This document shows, in pieces, positions 10,543 through 22,843 of a stretch of DNA of 64,000 bases. The notes under the pieces were generated by a model. The model searched no databases. It saw nothing but the letters and a program-made list of their open reading frames with translations, and had not been told where the DNA came from. How positions within the stretch are numbered: position 1 is the first letter of the stretch; each line of letters begins with the position of its first letter. Source of the DNA: Balaenoptera acutorostrata (taxonomy: Eukaryota; Chordata; Mammalia; Artiodactyla; Balaenopteridae); NCBI RefSeq assembly GCF_949987535.1, contig NW_026646029.1, positions 806,001 to 870,000 on the forward strand, written 5' to 3'. The position numbers and the translations under genes are program-made.

Positions 10543-12301
10543 AATTTCTCTCTCTTTCACTGTCTTTGTTTCACGGGTTTTGAAAAGTAATTTCTTTTTA
10601 TAATGGGGTTTAGCTGCTTTTCACGGCTGTGTTTATGCCGCTTTACACGCCCTTGACTCACTTACAGAGAAATATCAATACATAGCTTTGAAGATTCTTA
10701 CTAGTCAGATATATTCTTGTGCGGTTAATAGGGGGTGTTGAGGCCAGTTCACTGAGCAAGGAGTAGGTCTTGTCTACTACATATTGGGTTTATGGAACGG
10801 TATCTGAGCTAATTTGAAACCCTTGTTTTATGCATCACCCCACCTCACCTTTCCCGTTCAGCTGCCATAGTGTGTTTTCTGAACGTGTGACTCTGTTGTG
10901 TTTTGTAATTCAGTTCAAGTGTAGCGGTTTTTACATTCCCTCTATAAGTGATATCTTATGATAAGTGTCTTTTTCTGTGTGACTTATTTCACTTAGAATC
11001 GCCGTACCTAAATCCACTCATCGTGCTGCTACTAGCCTTATGAGGTGGATTTCACGGCTGAGTGATATTCCATTGTACATGAGGACCACAACTTCGTTAT
11101 CCACTTTTCTCTTTCCTAGGATATTTAAGGTGTAATGAAGTGGGGGTTCTTGTCAAAGAGCAGCCCTAAACTTTGGGGTGCCTGTGTCTTGCTGATTTTT
11201 AGTTTTCCCAATTTATACGCCCATGAGTGGAAGTGCCCTATGCTCTCCAAGCTGTGTTTTTTAGATGTTTCAGGACACACCGTACACTTCTCCAGAGTGG
11301 CTGTTGGCAATTTATATCCCGCCCATCAGCGTAGCAAGGCTCCCATTTCTCCATGGCCGGTCCTGCATTTCTGGTTTGGACACTTTTTTCCGCATGGCCC
11401 TTTTGCCCGCTGGGAAGCGAGACTTCTTTGGAGCGCTGATTTGCCTTTCCAGGTTGCTTGGTTGGCCAAAAAGGGCGTATGCGTTTTTTCCTGAATATAT
11501 TCAGGAAAAAACGCATACGCCCTTTTTGGCCAAGGGCATCATTGTCCACGTTTTGCCGCTTTTCATGTGCTTTCAAAGTGTTTCGAATCTACCTCCTAAA
11601 ATCTGTTTCCTGCAATTCTGCCTTGCTTTCAAAGCCTCTTCGTTGCCTTCCCTCAATATATTTGTGGACGGGAGTTATCATTTATAACTCTGCAGGTGTG
11701 TGAATTGCAGTGCCCCTGAGCTCCATTATTCCAGTCGCTTTTTTGGGAGCTGGCCGCAAAAGTGCAGGATTGCTTCAGGCCCTCTTCTGGTTCTGGGGGG
11801 CAGGCTGAGCTTGTGGTTAATTCTTCTTCCTGATGGGAAAATAGAGTGACCTGTGCCTGTCCCAACCCCTAGAGGTAGTCTCTCATTGGTTCCCCCTCTT
11901 CCCGTTCATCGTCAGGACAAATTGCAACCTGTATTGAACAGGAGGTTAAAGGTGCTGATTCTCCAAGGAGGGAGATGGCTAGTAAAGCGGCTGGAATGGC
12001 GAACCCGAGCACAAGGAGATGAGAAATGAGGTGCGTTTTAGAAACCTTTCCCGATCACACGGTGTACCATCTTCTGGGTTTCTCATGCATGTTTTCGACG
12101 TAGGAAGATGCCCTTGAACCTGGAGATTTGGAACCCATGGGATGGGTACCATGCAGTATTACTTTCAAGGGTCTGCGTTGGCTCACGCAACCTCACCAAA
12201 CCTCTCAGCCACAGGAGTGTCCACCCTTATGTCTCAATCAGCTGTGGGTCTAGATATGGTCAATCCAGGTTGCATCACAGCCCCTGAACGAATTTTGTAA
12301 G
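10543..12301 (+). repeat. Monomer 7, class C, 1759 bases
   Basis: C marks are ACACGCCCTTG, GAAATATCAATACATAGC, GGTTAATAGG, ATCGCCGTACC, TGAGGTGG and the one-base loss in GTCAAAGAGCAG near 11153. The later half is B-like (GTGTTTCGAATC, AGGTTGCTTGG). Perfect palindrome at 11462-11533. Confidence 0.9.
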
Positions 12302-14052
12302 AATTTCTCTCTCTTTCACTGTCTTTGTTTCACGGGTTTTGAAAAGTAATTTCTTTTTATAATGGAGTTTAGCTGTTTTTCACGGCTGTGTTTAGGCCTC
12401 TTTACACCCCCTTGACTCACTTACATAGAGATATCAATACATAGGTTTGAAGATTCTTACTAGTGAGATATAGTCTTGTGCGGTGAATAGGGGGTGTTGA
12501 GGCCAGTTCACTGAGCAAGGAGTAGGTCTTGTCTAGTACATATTGGGTTTATGGAACGGTATCTGAGCTAATTTGAAACCCTTGTTTTATGCATCACCCC
12601 ACCTCCCCTGTCCCGTTCAGCAGCCATAGTGTGTTTTCTGAACGTGTGATTCTGTTCTGTTTCGTAATTCACTTCAAGTGTAGCGGTTTTTACATTCCCT
12701 CTATAAGTGATATCTTATGATAAGTGTCTTTTTCTGTGTGACTTAGAATCTTCGTACCTAAATCCACTCATCGTACTGCTACTAGCCTTATGACGTGGAT
12801 TTCATGGCTGAGTGATATTGCATTCTACATGAGGACCACAACTTCGTTATCCACTTTTCTCTTTCCTAGGATATTTAAGGTGTAATGAAGTGGGGGTTCT
12901 TGTCAACAGAGCAGCCCTAAACTTTGGGGTGCCTGTGTCTTGCTGATTTTTAGTTTTCCCAATTTATACGCCCATGAGTGGAAGTGCCCTATGCTCTCCA
13001 AGCTGTGTTTTTTAGATGTTTCAGGACACACCGTACACTTCTCCAGAGTGGCTGTTGGCAATTTACATCCCGCCCATCAGCGTAGCAAGGCTCCCATTTC
13101 TCCATGGCCGGTCCTGCATTTGTGGTTTGGACACTTTTTTCCGCATGGCCCTTTTGCCCGCTGGGAAGCGAGACTTCTTTGGAGCGCTGATTTGCCTTTC
13201 CAGGTTGCTTGGTTGGCCAAAAAGGGCGTATGCGTTTTTTCCTGAATATATTCAGGAAAAAACGCATACGCCCTTTTTGGCCAAGGGCATCATTGTTCAC
13301 GTTTTGCCGCTTTTCATGTGCTTTCAAGGTGTTTCGAATCTACCTCCTGAAATCGGTTTCCTGCAATTCTGCCTTGCTTTCAAAGCCTCTTCGTTGCCTT
13401 CCCTCAATATATTTGTGGACGAGAGTTATCATTTATAACTCTGCAGGTTTGTGAATTGCAGTGCCCCTGAGCTCCATTTTTCCAGTCGCTTTTTTGGGAG
13501 CTGGCCGCAAAAGTGCAGGATTGCTTCAGGCCCTCTTCTGGTTCTGGGGGTCAGGCTGAGCTTGTGGTTAATTCTTCTACCTGATGGGAAAATAGAGTGA
13601 CCTATGCCTGTCCCAACCCCTAGAGCTAGTCTCTCATTGGTTCCCCCTCTTCCCGTTCATCGTTAGGACAAATTGCCACCTGTACGGAACAGGAGGTTAA
13701 AGGTGCTGATTCTCCAAGGAGGGAGATGGCTAGTAAAGCGGCTGGAATGGCGAACCCGAGCACAAGGAGATGAGAAATGAGGTGCGTTTTAGAAACCTTT
13801 CCCGATCACACGGTGTACCATCTTCTGGGTTTCTCATGCATGTTTTCGACGTAGGAAGATGCCCTTGAACCTGGAGATTTGGGACCCATGGGATGGGTAC
13901 CATGCAGTATTACTTTAAAGGGTCTGCGTTGGCTCACGCAACCTCACCAAACCTCTCAGCCCCAAGAGTGTCCACCCTTATGTCTCAATCAGCTGTGGGT
14001 CTAGATATGGTCAATCCAGGTTTCATCACAGCCCCTGAACGAATTTTGTAAG
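12302..14052 (+). repeat. Monomer 8, class B, 1751 bases
   Basis: Shares many rare variants with monomer 9: GTCTAGTACA, CCTCCCCTGTCCC, TTCTTCTACCTG, CATCGTTAGGAC, TTGCCACCTG and GGTTTCATCAC. The two are a recent tandem pair. Perfect palindrome at 13213-13284. Confidence 0.9.
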
Positions 14053-15803
14053 AATTTCTCTCTCTTTCACTGTCTTTGTTTCACGGGTTTTGAAAAGTAA
14101 TTTCTTTTTATAATGGGGTTTAGCTGCTTTTCACGGCTGTGTTTAGGGCTCTTTACACCCCCTTGACTCACTTACAGAGAGGTATCAATACATAGGTTTG
14201 AAGATTCTTACTAGTCAGATATATTCTTGTGCGGTGAATAGGGGGTGTTGAGGCCAGTTCACTGAGCAAGGAGTAGGTCTTGTCTAGTACATATTGGGTT
14301 TATGGAACGGTATCTGAGCTAATTTGAAACCCTTGTTTTATGCATCACCCCACCTCCCCTGTCCCGTTCAGCAGCCATAGTGTGTTTTCTGAACGTGTGA
14401 TTCTGTTCTGTTTCGTAATTCACTTCAAGTGTAGCGGTTTTTACATTCCCTCTATAAGTGATATCTTATGATAAGTGTCTTTTTCTGTGTGACTTAGAAT
14501 CTTCGTACCTAAATCCACTCATCGTACTGCTACTAGCCTTATGACGTGGATTTCATGGCTGAGTGATATTGCATTCTACATGAGGACCACAACTTCGTTA
14601 TCCACTTTTCTCTTTCCTAGGATATTTAAGGTGTAATGAAGTGGGGGTTCTTGTCAACAGAGCAGCCCTAAACTTTGGGGTGCCTGTGTCTTGCTGATTT
14701 TTAGTTTTCCCAATTTATACGCCCATGAGTGGAAGTGCCCTATGCTCTCCAAGCTGTGTTTTTTAGATGTTTCAGGACACACCGTACACTTCTCCAGAGT
14801 GGCTGTTGGCAATTTACATCCCGCCCATCAGCGTAGCAAGGCTCCCATTTCTCCATGGCCGGTCCTGCATTTGTGGTTTGGACACTTTTTTCCGCATGGC
14901 CCTTTTGCCCGCTGGGAAGCGAGACTTCTTTGGAGCGCTGATTTGCCTTTCCAGGTTGCTTGGTTGGCCAAAAAGGGCGTATACGTTTTTTCCTGAATAT
15001 ATTCAGGAAAAAACGCATACGCCCTTTTTGGCCAAGGGCATCATTGTTCACGTTTTGCCGCTTTTCATGTGCTTTCAAGGTGTTTCGAATCTACCTCCTG
15101 AAATCGGTTTCCTGCAATTCTGCCTTGCTTTCAAAGCCTCTTCGTTGCCTTCCCTCAATATATTTGTGGACGAGAGTTATCATTTATAACTCTGCAGGTT
15201 TGTGAATTGCAGTGCCCCTGAGCTCCATTTTTCCAGTCGCTTTTTTGGGAGCTGGCCGCAAAAGTGCAGGATTGCTTCAGGCCCTCTTCTGGTTCTGGGG
15301 GTCAGGCTGAGCTTGTGGTTAATTCTTCTACCTGATGGGAAAATAGAGTGACCTATGCCTGTCCCAACCCCTAGAGCTAGTCTCTCATTGGTTCCCCCTC
15401 TTCCCGTTCATCGTTAGGACAAATTGCCACCTGTACGGAACAGGAGGTTAAAGGTGCTGATTCTCCAAGGAGGGAGATGGCTAGTAAAGCGGCTGGAATG
15501 GCGAACCCGAGCACAAGGAGATGAGAAATGAGGTGCGTTTTAGAAACCTTTCCCGATCACACGGTGTACCATCTTCTGGGTTTCTCATGCATGTTTTCGA
15601 CGTAGGAAGATGCCCTTGAACCTGGAGATTTGGGACCCATGGGATGGGTACCATGCAGTATTACTTGAAAGGGTCTGCGTTGGCTCACGCAACCTCACCA
15701 AACCTCTCAGCCCCAAGAGTGTCCACCCTTATGTCTCAATCAGCTGTGGGTCTAGATATGGTCAATCCAGGTTTCATCACAGCCCCTGAACGAATTTTGT
15801 AAG
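14053..15803 (+). repeat. Monomer 9, V-start to B chimera, 1751 bases
   Basis: The first 180 bases or so are class V (TTTAGGGCTCTTTAC, GAGGTATCAATAC). From about 14286 it copies monomer 8. The palindrome at 14964-15035 has one mismatch in the left arm (GTATACG). Confidence 0.88.
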
Positions 15804-17563
15804 AATTTCTCTCTCTTTCACTGTCTTTGTTTCACGGGTTTTGAAAAGTAATTTCTTTTTATAATGGGGTTTAGCTGCTTTTCACGGCTGTGTTTAGGGC
15901 TCTTTACACCCCCTTGACTCACTTACAGAGAGGTATCAATACATAGGTTTGAAGATTCTTACTAGTCAGATATATTCTTGTGCGGTGAATAGGGGGTGTT
16001 GAGGCCAGTTCACTGAGCAAGGAGTAGGTCTTGTCTACTACATATTGGGTTTATGGAACGGTATCTGAGCTAATTTGAAACCCTTGTTTTATGCATCACC
16101 CCACCTCACCTTTCCCGTTCAGCAGCCATAGTGTGTTTTCTGAACGTGTGAGTCTGTTGTGTTTTGTAATTCAGTTCAAGTGTAGCGGTTTTTACATTCC
16201 CTCTATAAGTGATATCTTATGATAAGTGTCTTTTTCTGTGTGACTTATTTCACTTAGAATCGTCGTACCTAAATCCACTCATCGTGCTGCTACTAGCCTT
16301 ATGACGTGGATTTCACGGCTGAGTGATATTCCATTGTACATAAGGACCACAACTTCGTTATCCACTTTTCTCTTTCCTAGGATATTTAAGGTGTAATGAA
16401 GTGGGGGTTCTTGTCAACAGAGCAGCCCTAAACTTTGGGGTGCCTGTGTCTTGCTGATTTTTAGTTTTCCCAATTTATACGCCCATGAGTGGAAGTGCCC
16501 TATGCTCTCCAAGCTGTGTTTTTTAGATGTTTCAGGACACACCGTACACTTCTCCAGAGTGGCTGTTGGAAATTTACATCCCGCCCATCAGCGTAGCAAG
16601 GCTCCCATTTCTCCATGGCCGGTCCTGCATTTCTGGTTTGGACACTTTTTTCCGCATGGCCCTTTTGCCCGCTGGGAAGCGAGACTTCTTTGGAGCGCTG
16701 ATTTGCCTTTCCAGGTGGCTTGGTTGGCCAAAAAGGGCGTATGTGTTTTTTCCTGAATATATTCAGGAAAAAACGCATACGCCCTTTTTGGCCAAGGGCA
16801 TCATTGTCCACGTTTTGCCGCTTTTCATGTGCTTTCAAGGCGATTCGAATTTACCTCCTGAAATCTGTTTCGTGCAATTATGCCTTGCTTTCAAAGCCTC
16901 TTCGTTGCCTTCCCTCAATATATTTGTGGACGAGAGTTATCATTTATAACTCTGCAGGTTTGTGAATTGCAGTGCCCCTGAGCTCCATTTTTCCAGTCGC
17001 TTTTCTGGGAGCTGGCCGCAAAACTGCAGGATTGCTTCAGGCCCTCTTCTGGTTCTGGGGGGCAGGCTGAGCTTGTGGTTAATTCTTCTTCCTGATGGGA
17101 AAATAGAGTGACCTATGCCTGCCCCAACCCCTAGGGCTAGTCTCTCATTGGTTCCCCGTCTTCCCGTTCATCCTCAGGACAAATTGCAACCTGTACGGAA
17201 CAGGAGGTTAAAGGTGCTGATTCTCCAAGGAGGGAGATGGCTAGTAAAGCGGCTGGAATGGCGACCCCGAGCACAAGGAGTTGAGAAATGAGGTGCGTTT
17301 TAGAAACCTTTCCCGATCACACGGTGTACCATCTTCTGGGTTTCTCATGCATGTTTTCGACGTAGGAAGATGCCCTTGAACCTGGAGATTTGGGACCCAT
17401 GGGATGGGTACCATGCAGTATTACTTTAAAGGGTCTGCGTTGGCTCACGCAACCTCACCAAACCTCTCAGCCCCAAGAGTGTCCACCCTTATGTCTCAAT
17501 CAGCTGTGGGTCTAGATATGGTCAATCCAGGTTGCATCACAGCCCCTGAACGAATTTTGTAAG
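15804..17563 (+). repeat. Monomer 10, class V, 1760 bases
   Basis: Near copy of monomer 1, 15803 bases downstream. The palindrome at 16724-16795 has the shared V mismatch. Private changes are TGTTGGAAATTTAC near 16565 and GCGACCCCGAGC near 17261. Confidence 0.9.
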
Positions 17564-19323
17564 AATTTCTCTCTCTTTCACTGTCTTTGTTTCATGGGTT
17601 TTGAAAAGTAATTTCTTTTTATAATGGGGTTTAGCTGCTTTTCACGGCTGTGTTTATGCCGCTTTACACCCCCTTGACTCACTTACAGAGAGATATCAAT
17701 ACATACGTTTGAAGATTCTTACTAGTCAGATATATTCTTGTGCCGTGAATAGGGGGTGTTGAGGCCAGTTCACTGAGCAAGGAGTAGGTCTTGTCTACTA
17801 CATATTGGGTTTATGGAACGGTATCTGAGCTAATTTGAAACCCTTGTTTTATGCATCACCCCACCTCACCTTTCCCGTTCAGCAGCCATAGTGTGTTTTC
17901 TGAACGTGTGACTCTGTTCTGTTTTGTAATTCAGTTCAAGTGTAGCGGTTTTTACATTCCCTCTATAAGTGATATCTTATGATAAGTGTCTTTTTCTGTG
18001 TGACTTATTTCACTTAGAATCGTCGTACCTAAATCCACTCATCGTGCTGCTACTAGCCTTATGACGTGGATTTCACGGCTGAGTGATATTCCATTGTACA
18101 TGAGGACCACAACTTCGTTATCCACTTTTCTCTTTCCTAGGATATTTAAGGTGTAATGAAGTGGGGGTTCTTGTCAACAGAGCAGCCCTAAACTTTGGGG
18201 TGCCTGTGTCTTGCTGATTTTTAGTTTTCCCAATTTATACGCCCATGAGTGGAAGTGCCCTATGCTCTCCAAGCTGTGTTTTTTAGATGTTTCAGGACAC
18301 ACCGTACACTTCTCCAGAGTGGCTGTTGGCAATTTACATCCCGCCCATCAGCGTAGCAAGGCTCCCATTTCTCCATGGCCGGTCCTGCATTTCTGGTTTG
18401 GACACTTTTTTCCTCATGGCCCTTTTGCCCGCTGGGAAGCGAGACTTCTTTGGAGCGCTGATTTGCCTTTCCAGGTGGCTTGGTTGGCCAAAAAGGGCGT
18501 ATGCGTTTTTTCCTGAATATATTCAGGAAAAAACGCATACGCCCTTTTTGGCCAAGGGCATCATTGTCCACGTTTTGCCGCTTTTCATGTGCTTTCAAGG
18601 CGATTCGAATCTACCTCCTGAAATCTGTTTCGTGCAGTTCTGCCTTGCTTTCAAAGCCTCTTCGTTGCCTTCCCTCAATATATTTGTGGACGAGAGTTAT
18701 CATTTATAACTCTGCAGGTTTGTGAATTGCAGTGCCCCTGAGCTCCATTTTTCCAGTCGCTTTTTTGGGAGCTGGCCGCGAAAGTGCAGGATTGCTTCAG
18801 GCCCTCTTCTGGTTCTGGGGGGCAGGCTGAGCTTGTGGTTAATTCTTCTTCCTGATGGGAAAATAGAGTGACCTGTGCCTGTCCCAACCCCTAGGGCTAG
18901 TCTCTCATTGGTTCCCCGTCTTCCCGTTCATCCTCAGGACAAATTGCACCCTGTACGGAACAGGAGGTTAAAGGTGCTGATTCTCCAAGGAGGGAGATGG
19001 CTAGTAAAGCGGCTGGAATGGCGAACCCGAGCACAAGGAGTTGAGAAATGAGGTGCGTTTTAGAAACCTTTCCCGATCACACGGTGTACCATCTTCTGGG
19101 TTTCTCATGCATGTTTTCGACGTAGGAAGATGCCCTTGAACCTGGAGATTTGGGACCCATGGGATGGGTACCATGCAGTATTACTTTAAAGGGTCTGCGT
19201 TGGCTCACGCAACCTCACCAAACCTCTCAGCCCCAAGAGTGTCCACCCTTATGTCTCAATCAGCTGTGGGTCTAGATATGGTCAATCCAGGTTGCATCAC
19301 AGCCCCTGAACGAATTTTGTAAG
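17564..19323 (+). repeat. Monomer 11, class L, 1760 bases
   Basis: Near copy of monomer 2; it carries the same four rare variants. Perfect palindrome at 18484-18555. Confidence 0.9.
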
Positions 19324-21083
19324 AATTTCTCTCTCTTTCACTGTCTTTGTTTCACGGGTTTTGAAAAGTAATTTCTTTTTATAATGGGGTTTAGCTGCTT
19401 TTCACGGCTGTGTTTATGCCGCTTTACACCCCCTTGACTCACTTACAGAGAGATATCAATACATACGTTTGAAGATTCTTACTAGTCAGATATATTCTTG
19501 TGCGGTGAATAGGGGGTGTTGAGGCCAGTTCACTGAGCAAGGAGTAGGTCTTGTCTACTACATATTGGGTTTATGGAACGGTATCTGAGCTAATTTGAAA
19601 CCCTTGTTTTATGCATCACCCCACCTCACCTTTCCCGTTCAGCAGCCATAGTGTGTTTTCTGAACGTGTGACTCTGTTCTGTTTTGTAATTCAGTTCAAG
19701 TGTAGCGGTTTTTACATTCCCTCTATAAGTGATATCTTATGATAAGTGTCTTTTTCTGTGTGACTTATTTCACTTAGAATCGTCGTACCTAAATCCACTC
19801 ATCGTGCTGCTACTAGCCTTATGACGTGGATTTCACGGCTGAGTGATATTCCATTGTACATGAGGACCACAACTTCGTTATCCACTTTTCTCTTTCCTAG
19901 GATATTTAAGGTGTAATGAAGTGGGGGTTCTTGTCAACAGAGCAGCCCTAAACTTTGGGGTGCCTGTGTCTTGCTGATTTTTAGTTTTCCCAATTTATAC
20001 GCCCATGAGTGGAAGTGCCCTATGCTCTCCAAGCTGTGTTTTTTAGATGTTTCAGGACACACCGTACACTTCTCCAGAGTGGCTGTTGGCAATTTACATC
20101 CCGCCCATCAGCGTGGCAAGGCTCCCATTTCTCCATGGCCGGTCCTGCATTTCTGGTTTGGACACTGTTTTCCTCATGGCCCTTTTGCCCGCTGGGAAGC
20201 GAGACTTCTTTGGAGCGCTGATTTGCCTTTCCAGGTGGCTTGGTTGGCCAAAAAGGGCGTATGCGTTTTTTCCTGAATATATTCAGGAAAAAACGCATAC
20301 GCCCTTTTTGGCTAAGGGCATCATTGTCCACGTTTTGCCGCTTTTCATGTGCTTTCAAGGCGATTCGAATCTACCTCCTGAAATCTGTTTCGTGCAATTC
20401 TGCCTTGCTTTCAAAGCCTCTTCGTTGCCTTCCCTCAATATATTTGTGGACGAGAGTTATCATTTATAACTCTGCAGGTTTGTGAATTGCAGTGCCCCTG
20501 AGCTCCATTTTTCCAGTCGCTTTTTTGGGAGCTGGCCGCAAAAGTGCAGGATTGCTTCAGGCCCTCTTCTGGTTCTGGGGGGCAGGCTGAGCTTGTGGTT
20601 AATTCTTCTTCCTGATGGGAAAATAGAGTGACCTGTGCCTGTCCCAACCCCTAGGGCTAGTCTCTCATTGGTTCCCCGTCTTCCCGTTCATCCTCAGGAC
20701 AAATTGCAACCTGTACGGAACAGGAGGTTAAAGGTGCTGATTCTCCAAGGAGGGAGATGGCTAGTAAAGCGGCTGGAATGGCGAACCCGAGCACAAGGAG
20801 ATGAGAAATGAGGTGCGTTTTAGAAACCTTTCCAGATCACACGGTGTACCATCTTCTGGGTTTCTCATGCATGTTTTCGACGTAGGAAGATGCCCTTGAA
20901 CCTGGAGATTTGGGACCCATGGGATGGGTACCATGCAGTATTACTTTAAAGGGTCTGCGTTGGCTCACGCAACCTCACCAAACCTCTCAGCCCCAAGAGT
21001 GTCCACCCTTATGTCTCAATCAGCTGTGGGTCTAGATATGGTCAATCCAGGTTGCATCACAGCCCCTGAACGAATTTTGTAAG
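19324..21083 (+). repeat. Monomer 12, class L (GTGGCAAGG), 1760 bases
   Basis: The GTGGCAAGG variant near 20113 is shared with monomers 20 and 22. The palindrome at 20244-20315 has one mismatch in the outer right arm (GGCTAAGG). Confidence 0.9.
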
Positions 21084-22843
21084 AATTTCTCTCTCTTTCA
21101 CTGTCTTTGTTTCACGGGTTTTGAAAAGTCATTTCTTTTTATAATGGGGTTTAGCTGCTTTTCACGGCTGTGTTTATGCCGCTTTACACCCCCTTGACTC
21201 ACTTACAGAGAGATATCAATACATACGTTTGAAGATTCTTACTAGTCAGATATATTCTTGTGCGGTGAATAGGGGGTGTTGAGGCCAGTTCACTGAGCAA
21301 GGAGTAGGTCTTGTCTACTACATATTGGGTTTATGGAACGGTATCTGAGCTAATTTGAAACCCTTGTTTTAGGCATCACCCCACCTCACCTTTCCCGTTC
21401 AGCAGCCATAGTGTGTTTTCTGAACGTGTGACTCTGTTCTGTTTTGTAATTCAGTTCAAGTGTAGCGGTTTTTACATTCCCTCTATAAGTGATATCTTAT
21501 GATAAGTGTCTTTTTCTGTGTGACTTATTTCACTTAGAATCGTCGTACCTAAATCCACTCATCGTGCTGCTACTAGCCTTATGACGTGGATTTCACGGCT
21601 GAGTGATATTCCATTGTACATGAGGACCACAACTTCGTTATCCACTTTTCTCTTTCCTAGGATATTTAAGGTGTAATGAAGTGGGGGTTCTTGTCAACAG
21701 AGCAGCCCTAAACTTTGGGGTGCCTGTGTCTTGCTGATTTTTAGTTTTCCCAATTTATACGCCCATGAGTGGAAGTGCCCTATGCTCTCCAAGCTGTGTT
21801 TTTTAGATGTTTCAGGACACACCGTACACTTCTCCAGAGTGGCTGTTGGCAATTTACATCCCGCCCATCAGCGTAGCAAGGCTCCCATTTCTCCATGGCC
21901 GGTCCTGCATTTCTGGTTTGGACACTTTTTTCCTCATGGCCCTTTTGCCCGCTGGGAAGCGAGACTTCTTTGGAGCGCTGATTTGCCTTTCCAGGTGGCT
22001 TGGTTGGCCAAAAAGGGCGTATGCGTTTTTTCCTGAATATATTCAGGAAAAAACGCATACGCCCTTTTTGGCCAAGGGCATCATTGTCCACGTTTTGCCG
22101 CTTTTCATGTGCTTTCAAGGCGATTCGAATCTACCTCCTGAAATCTGTTTCGTGCAGTTCTGCCTTGCTTTCAAAGCCTCTTCGTTGCCTTCCCTCAATA
22201 TATTTGTGGACGAGAGTTATCATTTATAACTCTGCAGGTTTGTGAATTGCAGTGCCCCTGAGCTCCATTTTTCCAGTCGCTTTTTTGGGAGCTGGCCGCA
22301 AAAGGGCAGGATTGCTTCAGGCACTCTTCTGGTTCTGGGGGGCAGGCTGAGCTTGTGGTTAATTCTTCTTCCTGATGGGAAAATAGAGTGACCTGTGCCT
22401 GCCCCAACCCCTAGAGCTAGTCTCTCATTGGTTCCCCCTCTTCCCGTTCATCCTCAGGACAAATTGCAACGTGTACGGAACAGGAGGTTAAAGGTGCTGA
22501 TTCTCCAAGGAGGCAGATGGCTAGTAAAGCGGCTGGAATGGCGAACCCGAGCACAAGGAGATGAGAAATGAGGTGCGTTTTTGAAACCTTTCCCGATCAC
22601 ACGGTGTATCATCTTCTGGGTTTCTCATGCATGTTTTCGATGTAGGAAGATGCCCTTGAACCTGGAGATTTGGGACCCATGGGATGGGTACCATGCAGTA
22701 TTACTTTAAAGGGTCTGCGTTGGCTCACGCAACCTCACCAAACCTCTCAGCCCCAAGAGTGTCCACCCTTATGTCTCAATCAGCTGTGGGTCTAGATATG
22801 GTCAATCCAGGTTGCATCACAGCCCCTGAACGAATTTTGTAAG
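21084..22843 (+). repeat. Monomer 13, class L', 1760 bases
   Basis: Perfect palindrome at 22004-22075. It opens with GAAAAGTCATTTC and has TTTTAGGCATC, both shared with monomer 23. AAAAGGGCAGG near 22302 and GGTGTATCATC near 22605 are private. Confidence 0.9.

Larger units (their letters stand above)
8783..14052 (+). repeat. Higher-order repeat L'-C-B, copy 1
   Basis: Three consecutive monomers (6, 7 and 8) of classes L', C and B. The same order returns at 21084 and 38663. Linking variants are GGCACTCTTCTGG and TTTTTGAAACC at the end of L', then ACACGCCCTTG, CATAGCTTTG and TCAAAGAGCAG in C, then the 9-base deletion in B. Confidence 0.8.
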
